Shown here: positions 43,327 to 49,980 of the stretch, piece after piece
How the letters are laid out: every line of letters starts with the position of its first letter
Numbering within the stretch: position 1 is the stretch's first letter
Assembly (NCBI GenBank): GCA_051881435.1
Contig: JBJEPW010000009.1
Span: forward strand, 1 to 64,000
Direction of reading: 5' to 3'
Origin: Fimenecus sp051881435
GTDB taxonomy: Bacteria; Bacillota; Clostridia; Oscillospirales; Acutalibacteraceae
DNA: 64,000 bases
Position numbers and translations under genes: made by a program
The notes under the pieces: model-generated
The model's database searches: none
Seen by the model: only the letters and a program-made list of their open reading frames with translations
What the model was told of the DNA's origin: nothing

Positions 43327-43692
43327 TTATTTTACCTTTTTGATCTTGATTATTGACAATATTCCCGCGGTAATCAAAAATACCGCAAAGATTTTTGAAA
43401 GATATTGCGTTTGTATATATTGAAGAATAAAGCCCGCCGGTATTGCACCGCATATTCCGCCTATAATCACGGGCAGAATTTCTCTGTATTTTATCTGCTT
43501 TTTTAAAGTGTATATTACTACCGATAAAAAAGCGCAGGGAAGAAAAAACATAAGATTGATGCCCTGCGCCTTGATTTGCGGAGTGCCTGCAAAAACAGTC
43601 AGATATATAATTAAAACTCCGCCTCCGCCAAACCCCATTGAACCGATAAGCCCCGAAAGAAAGCCTGCAATAACAGATATAACCGTACTCAT
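43327..43692 (-). CDS. TSUP (TauE/SafE) half-transporter, second gene
   Basis: A 121-residue membrane protein with about four helices. GFLSGLIGSMGFGGGGVLIIYL is the typical half-repeat start of TauE/SafE permeases (GLIGSMGFGGGG part diagnostic). Full-length family members of about 250 residues have two such halves in one chain. Its ATG overlaps the stop of the upstream half by one base (TAATG), consistent with joint translation of a two-chain transporter for sulfur-containing or other small anions. Confidence 0.82.
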   Translation of the reverse strand: MSTVISVIAGFLSGLIGSMGFGGGGVLIIYLTVFAGTPQIKAQGINLMFFLPCAFLSVVIYTLKKQIKYREILPVIIGGICGAIPAGFILQYIQTQYLSKIFAVFLITAGILSIIKIKKVK

Positions 43693-44039
43693 TAAAAAAA
43701 CATTCTCACTCCCGCCCATATCATAAAAAGAGAAAAAACAACCGTAAGTGCTTTGTTTGATATTCTTTTAATAAGAAATGTGCCTGCAATACTCCCTAAA
43801 AGACCGGGAATAAGAAAAATTCGGGCGTCGGAAAAGTTGACATCGCCGTTTATAAGATATATAATTGTACTGACAACAGAAATGGGCAGAATAGTTGCAA
43901 CTGCGTTAATTTGAGAATCTTTTTGCTCCATACCCATTTTGTTGTAGAGCGGAACGGTAAGCATACCTCCGCCTGCGCCGAGTATTACATTTACGGCGCC
44001 GATTATTATTCCGGCAAACAGTTCGTGCAGTTTTTTCAT
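43692..44039 (-). CDS. TSUP (TauE/SafE) half-transporter, first gene
   Basis: A 115-residue membrane protein with about four helices and the TSUP repeat motif GAVNVILGAGGGMLTVPLY near residue 15. It is homologous in layout to the next gene and to one half of TauE/SafE permeases. Its SD is half of a palindrome (CCTCCGGAGG) that also serves the divergent gene on the plus strand. Confidence 0.82.
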   Translation of the reverse strand: MKKLHELFAGIIIGAVNVILGAGGGMLTVPLYNKMGMEQKDSQINAVATILPISVVSTIIYLINGDVNFSDARIFLIPGLLGSIAGTFLIKRISNKALTVVFSLFMIWAGVRMFF

Positions 44040-44045
44040 TCTTTA

Positions 44046-44055
44046 CCTCCGGAGG
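44046..44055. promoter_or_regulatory. Palindromic shared ribosome-binding site of divergent genes
   Basis: CCTCCGGAGG gives GGAGG on each strand, six bases from each of the two divergent start codons (44039 minus, 44062 plus). Confidence 0.7.
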
Positions 44056-44061
44056 AATTTT

Positions 44062-44757
44062 ATGAATAAGAACCCTAAATTCAGAAGTTCAATAGGTACG
44101 GCAATTATTTCGGCATTTTTAATATATAATCTGATTGCCGTTTCTTTGTTTATTTTGTCATATTTTTTATTTTATAAAAAACTGACAAACGGTATGGGTA
44201 TCTTTATGCTTGCGATTGACGTAATATTTTTCCTTCCCCTTATGTTTAATACTTATTATGCCCTTGAGGAAAAGACATTATTTATTTACCAATGGCCGTT
44301 TTTAAGAAAAAGAATTCGCTACTGCGATATTTTTGAGATTAACGATAAGCCGGGCGACGATATAAAAAATATCAAAAATGTTGCCCTTTCAAAAAGGACA
44401 TTGGTAATAGGGTATTATTTTTATTCCGAGGATAAAAAGACAAAGGAAAAAACTAAGGAGAAAAAATATATTGAAATTTCTCCCCGCGATATGGATTTGT
44501 TCCTCATTAAAATGGGCGGTAAGTTTAAAAATGCCCGTGATTTGGCGGCAAAGCTTGAAGAAGAGCATAAGCAGAGAAATGCAGAGCATTACAGAAAAAA
44601 GGCTATTGCGGATAAGCGCCGTCAGGAGGAAGAAGAAAAAAATAAGCCTCAGGATGTTGTTATTAAACCGAAAAAGAAAACGGAGCGCATAAAAATCAAA
44701 TCCACTGAGGAAGTTGAAAAAACATCAGAGGGCGAAGAACAGGAAAATAACGATTGA
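44062..44757 (+). CDS. Membrane protein with bacterial PH-like (DUF1200) domain
   Basis: This 231-residue protein has two N-terminal transmembrane helices (about residues 12-36 and 46-66). A beta-rich domain follows (YYALEEKTLFIYQWPFLRKRI) that fits bacterial PH-like domains, ending in ISPRDMDLFLIKM. The last 70 residues are very rich in Lys and Glu and probably form a disordered or coiled tail. Function unknown. Starts only 22 bp from the divergent TSUP gene. Confidence 0.68.
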   Translation: MNKNPKFRSSIGTAIISAFLIYNLIAVSLFILSYFLFYKKLTNGMGIFMLAIDVIFFLPLMFNTYYALEEKTLFIYQWPFLRKRIRYCDIFEINDKPGDDIKNIKNVALSKRTLVIGYYFYSEDKKTKEKTKEKKYIEISPRDMDLFLIKMGGKFKNARDLAAKLEEEHKQRNAEHYRKKAIADKRRQEEEEKNKPQDVVIKPKKKTERIKIKSTEEVEKTSEGEEQENND

Positions 44758-44768
44758 AAATAATTAAA

Positions 44769-44808
44769 GCCGACAGTATGTGACTTATCACACACCGTCG
44801 GCTTTTTG
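44769..44808. terminator. Terminator between convergent genes
   Basis: GCCGAC pairs with GTCGGC; the loop contains a further TGTGA/TCACA stem; T5 follows on the plus strand. Confidence 0.8.
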
Positions 44809-44819
44809 TTTTATATGTT

Positions 44820-45464
44820 TTATTTAATTGCTTTTGGAAAGTTCCATTTGAATATCATCGCCAGGATTCTTAAAATAAAGGTTGTAAGTGTTCCTGCAAG
44901 GATTGCAATACTGTCGTTAATTTGCAGAAGAAACATAATGTAATAGACTGACGAGCCGCAAATGGCCGCAATTGCATATATTCTCTTAACGAGCACAAAA
45001 GGAACGGACATGGTAAGTATATCACGGATAATTCCGCCCCCGATACAGGTTATAAGCCCCGAACCTATAACTATAATGGCGTTGTCCGTATAACCGTATT
45101 GAATTGCCACCTGCGTGCCGACAACTGCAAAAATTCCAAGACCTAATGCGTCAAATATATCGTTGATGTGCTCAATTCTCGTTTCGTTTTCAAGATAGGG
45201 CTTGCTGTAAGCACGGGCACAAAGAAAAACGAAAACCGCCACAAGCGTGGAAAGGAGTAAGTAATCACGCATAAAGAACATTGAAGGAGGCGTAAATCCG
45301 AATATTACATCTCTTGAAAGTCCTCCGCCGAGAGCCGTAAGTATAGCGAGCATTATCACGCCGAACAGGTCGGTTTTTCTCCTGATTGCAATCATAGCTC
45401 CCGAAACGGCAAAGGCGATAATACCGATGGTCAGAATAACCGTTGAGAAAATTTCCATAAACAC
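44820..45464 (-). CDS. UPF0126 / YadS-like trimeric cation-channel-family protein
   Basis: The 214-residue protein has six to seven transmembrane helices in two repeats of the UPF0126 domain (GIIAFAVSGAMIAIRRKTDLFG and GIFAVVGTQVAIQYG regions), each followed by a glycine-rich GGG(I/L)xRDxxF motif. Family members are TRIC-like channels or glycine transporters; which applies here is unclear. Downstream of a histidine phosphatase gene by 33 bp, probably one transcript. Confidence 0.85.
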   Translation of the reverse strand: MFMEIFSTVILTIGIIAFAVSGAMIAIRRKTDLFGVIMLAILTALGGGLSRDVIFGFTPPSMFFMRDYLLLSTLVAVFVFLCARAYSKPYLENETRIEHINDIFDALGLGIFAVVGTQVAIQYGYTDNAIIVIGSGLITCIGGGIIRDILTMSVPFVLVKRIYAIAAICGSSVYYIMFLLQINDSIAILAGTLTTFILRILAMIFKWNFPKAIK

Positions 45465-45497
45465 AACTCCGTATAAATTTTTATTGCATTATATGTA

Positions 45498-46217
45498 TCA
45501 ATCGTGCCTTGTGTCATCATCAAAGCATTCGCAGAAACGGGCGGCAAAAGCGGGCTCCTGATTTCCCGCAAATAAGTGACCCGTATCACCGAAAGCAGTC
45601 ATTCTGAAAGAGGCAATCCCTTTTTCACGCTCCTCCGTTACAAGCGTGGTAACAGAGGAGGGGAGCGCAACAAAATTGTGCCAAAGTATCATGGGAGAAA
45701 TCCCCAAAAGGTGAGAAAGTATCACACATTCAACTCCGAAGTGGCAAAACAGAACAATTTTGTCGTGATTACTGTTCGTAACCTTGAAAATCCGCCCCTG
45801 ATGCTCGTAACCGTGCTTTTTAAGAAGCTCGTCAATTCCGTCGCAGACAATTCTGTATTCCTTTTCAACATTTACAGTTTGCATTAAATCGGTCTTGTAC
45901 CAATTTTCGGTGTAGTAGTCTTCATTGCTTGTCCAATAAGAAGGGAGCATATCCCAGCAGCCCCGTTCTGCCTTGCCCTCAGGCTTAACACGCCCCTTAA
46001 ACTCATGCAGCCACGGTAGAATTTCGGCTTTTCTTTTCAGCGGCTTCAATGTGTAAGACGCTGTCTTTTTTGCCCTGCCGAGAGGTGAACAGTAAAAAGC
46101 GGCAATATTCATTTTTGTCAGTTTTTTAGCGAGCAGTTTTGCCTCGCTTTTCCCTTTTTTAGTCAGCGAGTCTATTGCGTAGTTAGGGTCGCCGTGGCGA
46201 ACAATTATAAGCTCCAT
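45498..46217 (-). CDS. Histidine phosphatase family protein
   Basis: A 239-residue phosphoglycerate-mutase-like phosphatase. The catalytic motif IIVRHGDPNYA is at the N-terminus (nucleophile His at about residue 7), with further active-site residues in YCSPLGRAKKTA, the Glu region of LHEFKG, and the second His in LFCHFGVECV. The ATG with GGAGTG upstream is preferred. Substrate not predictable. Confidence 0.86.
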   Translation of the reverse strand: MELIIVRHGDPNYAIDSLTKKGKSEAKLLAKKLTKMNIAAFYCSPLGRAKKTASYTLKPLKRKAEILPWLHEFKGRVKPEGKAERGCWDMLPSYWTSNEDYYTENWYKTDLMQTVNVEKEYRIVCDGIDELLKKHGYEHQGRIFKVTNSNHDKIVLFCHFGVECVILSHLLGISPMILWHNFVALPSSVTTLVTEEREKGIASFRMTAFGDTGHLFAGNQEPAFAARFCECFDDDTRHD

Positions 46218-46329
46218 ATCCGCACTCCGTTTATATTTCATTACAAGCTAATATTACCACTAAAAATTGCAGTAGTAAAGAGGAGAATGAAAAATGTGAC
46301 AAGTTTCGATAAAGGAACGAATTTCATTG

Positions 46330-46357
46330 AAAAAAGCACGCTTTCGCGTGCTTTTTT
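46330..46357 (-). terminator. Terminator of tRNA-Val
   Basis: AAGCACG pairs with CGTGCTT around CTTTCG, with A- and T-runs, directly after the tRNA 3' end. Confidence 0.85.
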
Positions 46358-46432
46358 GGTGGACGTTAACGGACTTGAACCGCTGACCCTTCGCACGTCA
46401 AGCGAATGCTCTACCAACTGAGCTAAACGTCC
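46358..46432 (-). tRNA. tRNA-Val (anticodon GAC)
   Basis: Minus strand. Acceptor arms GGACGTT/AACGTCC, D-arm AGCTCAGTTGGTAGAGC, anticodon stem TTCGC/GCGAA around TTGACGT giving GAC (reads GUC/GUU), T-arm with GGTTCAAGTCC, discriminator A and an encoded CCA. Own terminator follows. Confidence 0.95.
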
Positions 46433-46469
46433 GATTGCTCAGTTATTCTATCACAGGCATCAGTTTGTG

Positions 46470-46733
46470 TCAAGTCATAAAAACATCGCAAAGCAACAGC
46501 ATAATTACGCCCGAAACACCGCCAATTGATGAAAGACCTACCGTCCAGCCGTTTACGGGTATATGTACGCTTAAAAATGTTCCGATGAAGTTAACAGCAA
46601 ACAATGCGCAAACGCCTTGCAGAGCGGTGAGGAGCAGAGCCGTGAAAAATCTTTTTGATTTAACTAATGTAATAAAAATAACGATAAGATATAAAGAAAA
46701 AACAATTCCTAAAAACACCTTTGCCGATTGCAT
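46470..46733 (-). CDS. bofA: Pro-sigma-K processing inhibitor BofA-type protein
   Basis: BofA sits in the forespore-surrounding membrane and restrains SpoIVFB-type cleavage of pro-sigma-K. The protein has 87 residues with two hydrophobic segments. The conserved C-terminal IPVNGWTVGLSSIGGVSGV is the diagnostic BofA signature. The ATG preceded by GGGAGGA is preferred to one ten codons upstream. It marks the organism as a spore former. No sigK, spoIVFB or recR gene is adjacent. Confidence 0.85.
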   Translation of the reverse strand: MQSAKVFLGIVFSLYLIVIFITLVKSKRFFTALLLTALQGVCALFAVNFIGTFLSVHIPVNGWTVGLSSIGGVSGVIMLLLCDVFMT

Positions 46734-46828
46734 TGCCGTTCCTCCCGAAAAATATTTGGACATATTATTTCTATTATTTTTAAGGTTAAATTATTCCTCA
46801 AAAGAATATAATAAACAGAGGTGATTTA

Positions 46829-46993
46829 ATGTTAATTAAGAGAACATACGAGCAGTTTTGCACACATATGGGAAGAAATGTAATTATTGAGGAAACGGTT
46901 TTTGAAAACGGCGAAAAAGAGATTGCCTGTACCGAGTTTGAATGCGGGGACTGCACCGAGCATTGTAAAAACAAGCTTTGTAAAAATAATTGA
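46829..46993 (+). CDS. Cysteine-rich 54-residue protein
   Basis: A short frame with a strong SD (AGAGGTGA, 6 bp spacing) encodes 54 residues. Cysteines stand at 11, 34, 39, 42, 46 and 51 (C-x4-C-x2-C-x3-C-x4-C in the last third), like a small zinc or Fe-S knuckle. It begins MLIKRTYEQF. A TATAAT lies at 46807-46812. It is divergent from bofA. I recognise no family. Confidence 0.6.
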   Translation: MLIKRTYEQFCTHMGRNVIIEETVFENGEKEIACTEFECGDCTEHCKNKLCKNN

Positions 46994-47083
46994 TTTAATG
47001 ATATTGACCGATTGAGAAAAAAATAGTACAATATTGATGCAATAAAAAAATAACTATATTTTTATATATTCAGCGGTGATTTT

Positions 47084-47752
47084 ATGCAGAAAATTATTGA
47101 TTCGGTGTTTGATATCATCGCATTCTCAAACGGTATCATTTATACAAGAAAAAAACTCCTTGAAAACGGTTCGGCAAGGATAAGCTTTTACGGATACGAT
47201 ATAAAAAGAATGCAAAAAACGCCGGTTACAAAAAGCGTGTATCTTTTAAATAAATACGGTTCGGGTTATAAAAAAATTGCAGACCAGCTCGGCGACTATG
47301 TTTCATGCGACGCCAGCCTTACACCATCCAAGGAAACGGTTGTGGTTTATCCCAGCGGTGAAACAGGTATTTTTTCGCAGGATGGCGATATGATTTGGTC
47401 AAGCGATTTGCTTTATCACGATTGCGAAATTCAGGGCGCAGTTTGCGATGAAAGGCAGATTTGGAGCGTCGTTCCCAAGCTTAACTGTGTTGTCAGTTAT
47501 TCGGTTTCTCATAAAAAATTCAGTATGAGAATAGGCTCGGAGGACTCTAATACCTTTGATTGTCCCGTGTCAATTTCAAAATATGACAATGAGCTTTTTA
47601 TCTGCAATAAGAATTCTCAAAAGGTGAGAACCGTAAGTCTGAAAGATTATTCGGTCAATGATTTCAGGATTTTTGACGAGCCTGTATATAAATATCTCCG
47701 TTCCTGCGGCAAGGAAATTGTGGTGCTGGAATCAGGCGTGTATATCCTGTAA
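47084..47752 (+). CDS. Hypothetical protein, possibly beta-propeller-like
   Basis: The 222-residue protein has no signal peptide or membrane segment. It is rich in beta-strand-like repeats of about 40 residues (TVVVYPSGETGIFSQDGDMIW; NELFICNKNSQKVRTVSL; KEIVVLESGVYIL), which suggests an incomplete propeller of four to five blades. I recognise no family. It starts after SD-like GCGGTGAT and is followed by the DUF1292 gene. Confidence 0.6.
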   Translation: MQKIIDSVFDIIAFSNGIIYTRKKLLENGSARISFYGYDIKRMQKTPVTKSVYLLNKYGSGYKKIADQLGDYVSCDASLTPSKETVVVYPSGETGIFSQDGDMIWSSDLLYHDCEIQGAVCDERQIWSVVPKLNCVVSYSVSHKKFSMRIGSEDSNTFDCPVSISKYDNELFICNKNSQKVRTVSLKDYSVNDFRIFDEPVYKYLRSCGKEIVVLESGVYIL

Positions 47753-47778
47753 TTTTATATATTGTCTTTACTTTCCTG

Positions 47779-47807
47779 TTGACTGAAAATATTGTTTAAG
47801 TTAAAAT
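47779..47807 (+). promoter_or_regulatory. Sigma-A promoter for the DUF1292 gene
   Basis: TTGACT, 17 bp, TAAAAT, 32 bp before the start codon. Confidence 0.55.
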
Positions 47808-47838
47808 TATTTTAAGAAAGCAAAGGAGTTTTCATAAT

Positions 47839-48138
47839 ATGAGCGAAGAATTCAATCCCGATATTGTAACGGTTATTGATGAAAACGGCGTTGAGCATAC
47901 CTTTGAGGAGCTTGACCGAATCGAAACCGACACAGCAAAATATGTCGCCCTTTTGCCTGTATATGACGAGGCAGAGGAAATTCTCGATGACGACGGAGAG
48001 CTGATTATTTTAAGAGTCAGCGAAGAGGGCGGAGAAACATATCTTGAACCTATCGAGGACGATGACGAGTTTAACGAGATAGGCAAAATCTTTGAAGAGC
48101 GTTTAGAGGATTTATTTTCCTTTGACGACGAGGATTAA
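47839..48138 (+). CDS. DUF1292 (YrzB-like) acidic protein
   Basis: A 99-residue strongly acidic protein with the DUF1292 layout: DENGVEHTFEELD, then YVALLPVYDEAEEILDDDGEL and a C-terminal LEPIEDDDEFNEIGKIFEERL. Function unknown; in Firmicutes the family often sits near yrrK/yrzL or alanyl-tRNA synthetase genes, which is not the case here. The 6S RNA promoter overlaps its last codons. Confidence 0.85.
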   Translation: MSEEFNPDIVTVIDENGVEHTFEELDRIETDTAKYVALLPVYDEAEEILDDDGELIILRVSEEGGETYLEPIEDDDEFNEIGKIFEERLEDLFSFDDED

Positions 48139-48149
48139 ATCCATATAAA
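48122..48149 (+). promoter_or_regulatory. Promoter for the 6S RNA
   Basis: TTGACG, 16 bp, TATAAA. The -35 lies inside the last codons of the DUF1292 gene, and transcription would begin at about 48156. Confidence 0.6.
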
Positions 48150-48156
48150 ACAGAAA

Positions 48157-48362
48157 AAATAATATTACCCTGCGAAGCCCGATAACTACGGCCGATATTA
48201 ACCCAACACACTTTAAACGGGAGTCAGGACTCGGCAGACCGGGAGCAGACCTCCCGCCATACGGCGGACGAAGGGAGCACAGAGGTCAGGCCGGATGACA
48301 CCCACCTGCTTTATATGCAGGTTATTATTCGCCGTAACCGACTTTGTGGGGGAACTTATTTT
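48157..48362 (+). ncRNA. ssrS: 6S RNA
   Basis: 6S RNA binds sigma-A RNA polymerase by mimicking an open promoter. A ten-pair closing stem joins CCCTGCGAAG (48168-48177) to CTTTGTGGGG (48342-48351). TACGGC pairs with GCCGTA further in. The interior shows GCCGATATTAACCC on the 5' side of the bubble. On the 3' side, GATGACACCCACCTGC runs into a small hairpin (ACCTGC/GCAGGT) ending GGTTA. Both sides match the E. coli 6S layout. The long apical arm ends in CCGCC/GGCGG. The 3' end position is approximate. Confidence 0.75.
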
Positions 48363-48380
48363 TATAACATAACTTAAAAG

Positions 48381-48446
48381 TCAGAAAAACCTCCCAATAA
48401 CAAGGTTCCGGGGCACCCGTCCGAAATCTCGGATTATTGGTATTTT
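48381..48446 (+). ncRNA. Unidentified structured RNA element (three-way junction)
   Basis: CCAATAA (48394-48400) pairs with TTATTGG (48434-48440), enclosing two hairpins, CGGG-GCA-CCCG (48409-48419) and TCCG-AAATCT-CGGA (48420-48433). The hairpins abut each other and the outer stem, leaving only CAAGGTTC unpaired. I do not recognise a known riboswitch or ribozyme. It lies between the 6S RNA and a strong terminator, so it is either a 3' extension of that transcript or a separate small RNA. Confidence 0.5.
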
Positions 48447-48448
48447 GT

Positions 48449-48481
48449 ACCGCAGACATATTTGTCTTGCGGTTATTTTTT
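48449..48481 (+). terminator. Terminator of the RNA locus
   Basis: ACCGCA and GACA pair with TGTC and TGCGGT (one bulged T) around TATT, followed by TATTTTTT. Confidence 0.85.
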
Positions 48482-48531
48482 GTTTATGGCAGGAAAAATT
48501 TGTTAATACTCCTGATACAGGAGTGATTTTT

Positions 48532-49143
48532 ATGAAGAAAAAAGTATTGAGATTTGAAGCGCCTTTACTTGTAGCACTTATAATTTGCTGTTGCTTGAAT
48601 ATTACTGCATTTTCAGGTCAGTGCGCTGAAATCAGAAGTAAAATGCTTCGTATGCATGTTATCGCAAATTCCGACAGCGAGGCAGACCAGAACTTAAAAC
48701 TGAAAGTAAGAGATGCGGTGTTGGAGGCAGGCAAGGAGGTTTTTGACGGCTCCGTAACAGCCGCAGATGCAAAGGAAAAAATAATTCCTCACATAGACAA
48801 GCTTGAAAGTGCCGCCCTTGATGTAATCGAAAGTGAGGGTTATTCCTATGATGTAAAAATAACCGTCAGCGATGAATATTTTTCCACAAGAACATACGAT
48901 AATTCCGTTACCCTGCCTGCGGGAGTTTATACTGCCGTAAAGGTTGTAATAGGCGAGGGTAAAGGCCATAATTGGTGGTGCGTAATGTTTCCGCCCATGT
49001 GTCTGCCTGCGGCAGAGGCGGAGTGCGGTGTAGAAGATGTTCTCACAGATGAGGAAAGCCGCATAGTAAAGGGCGGAAATAAGTATAAAATCAAATTTAA
49101 AATAGTTGAAATATATGAGGATATTTTCAAAAAAGAAAAATAA
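48532..49143 (+). CDS. spoIIR: Stage II sporulation protein R
   Basis: SpoIIR is the forespore signal that activates SpoIIGA to cleave pro-sigma-E in the mother cell. The 203-residue protein has an N-terminal signal or anchor (LLVALIICCCLNITAF) and the family motif KMLRMHVIANSDSEADQNLKLKVRDAV (RMHVIANSDSEADQ part diagnostic), then GKGHNWWCVMFPPMCL. The ATG with AGGAGTG upstream was chosen over a frame that begins in the terminator. In Bacillus it is under sigma-F; I could not fix a sigma-F promoter here. Confidence 0.95.
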   Translation: MKKKVLRFEAPLLVALIICCCLNITAFSGQCAEIRSKMLRMHVIANSDSEADQNLKLKVRDAVLEAGKEVFDGSVTAADAKEKIIPHIDKLESAALDVIESEGYSYDVKITVSDEYFSTRTYDNSVTLPAGVYTAVKVVIGEGKGHNWWCVMFPPMCLPAAEAECGVEDVLTDEESRIVKGGNKYKIKFKIVEIYEDIFKKEK

Positions 49144-49146
49144 TCC

Positions 49147-49176
49147 TTTACAAACAGCGGTATATTTTGGTAGAAT
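49147..49176 (+). promoter_or_regulatory. Candidate sigma-A promoter for the GDPD gene
   Basis: TTTACA, 18 bp, TAGAAT, about 60 bp before the start codon. Confidence 0.45.
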
Positions 49177-49236
49177 ATAATTGCGAAGATTTGGCATATC
49201 GGATTTTTGCATATTATGTTCAAGGAGAGGATTGGT

Positions 49237-49980
49237 ATGCCGCTTGTGCTGGCACACAGAGGTGCCAATAAAATGGCGCCGCAGAATACCATACCTGCTT
49301 TCAAAAAAGCGGTAGAATTTAATGCAGACGGAATTGAAACCGATGTTCACCTGTCTTGCGACGGTCAAATTGTAATATGTCATAATTATACCGTTGACGC
49401 TACATCAAACGGTAAGGGGCTTATTGACGATATGACTTTTGCAGAATTAAGACGGCTGGACTTCGGTTCTTATTTTAGCCCTGAGTTTTCAGGCGTAACG
49501 CTTCCGACACTTTCAGAGCTTTTAGAGGTAGTAAAGGGGCTCACTCTTATCAATATCGAAATTAAGGCTCCCAAGAAAAAGAACGACCTTGTAAAAAGAA
49601 CTATTGAAGAACTTTATAAATTCAATTTGCAGGAAAAAGCAATTATTTCATGCTTTGAGCCTGAATGTTTGCGTGAAGCAAAGGAGTTTGACAAGAGCAT
49701 TAAAACAGGTCTCCTTTATGAGCGCGGTGACTTAGGCGATGAAATAATGAATTTCGGCGTTGCGAAATACTGCAAGCAGTTAAACGCCGATGCGGCTCAC
49801 CCCGAGCATATTCTGATTGATGAAAATATCGTAGAGGATTTACATAATAACGGTATCGCAGTCAATCCGTGGACTGTCAATAAAAAAGAGGACATAATTA
49901 AATACACATCGTGGGGTTGCGACGCTCTCATAAGCGATGTGCCTGATTATTGTAAAAAAATTTTGGAGGAAATGAAATGA
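49237..49980 (+). CDS. Glycerophosphodiester phosphodiesterase
   Basis: The enzyme cleaves glycerophosphodiesters to glycerol 3-phosphate and an alcohol. It has 247 residues with no signal peptide, so it is cytoplasmic. The catalytic motif LAHRGANKMAPQNT, the metal site GIETDVHLS and the second histidine in VICHN are intact. C-terminal VNPWTVNKKEDI is typical. SD AAGGAGAGG. It overlaps the GH20 gene by four bases, linking phospholipid and aminosugar breakdown. Confidence 0.93.
   Translation: MPLVLAHRGANKMAPQNTIPAFKKAVEFNADGIETDVHLSCDGQIVICHNYTVDATSNGKGLIDDMTFAELRRLDFGSYFSPEFSGVTLPTLSELLEVVKGLTLINIEIKAPKKKNDLVKRTIEELYKFNLQEKAIISCFEPECLREAKEFDKSIKTGLLYERGDLGDEIMNFGVAKYCKQLNADAAHPEHILIDENIVEDLHNNGIAVNPWTVNKKEDIIKYTSWGCDALISDVPDYCKKILEEMK

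Noticed and set aside
48694..49383. 229-codon minus-strand frame opposite spoIIR
   Set aside because: Antisense to a certain gene, cysteine- and tyrosine-rich shadow composition, no SD.
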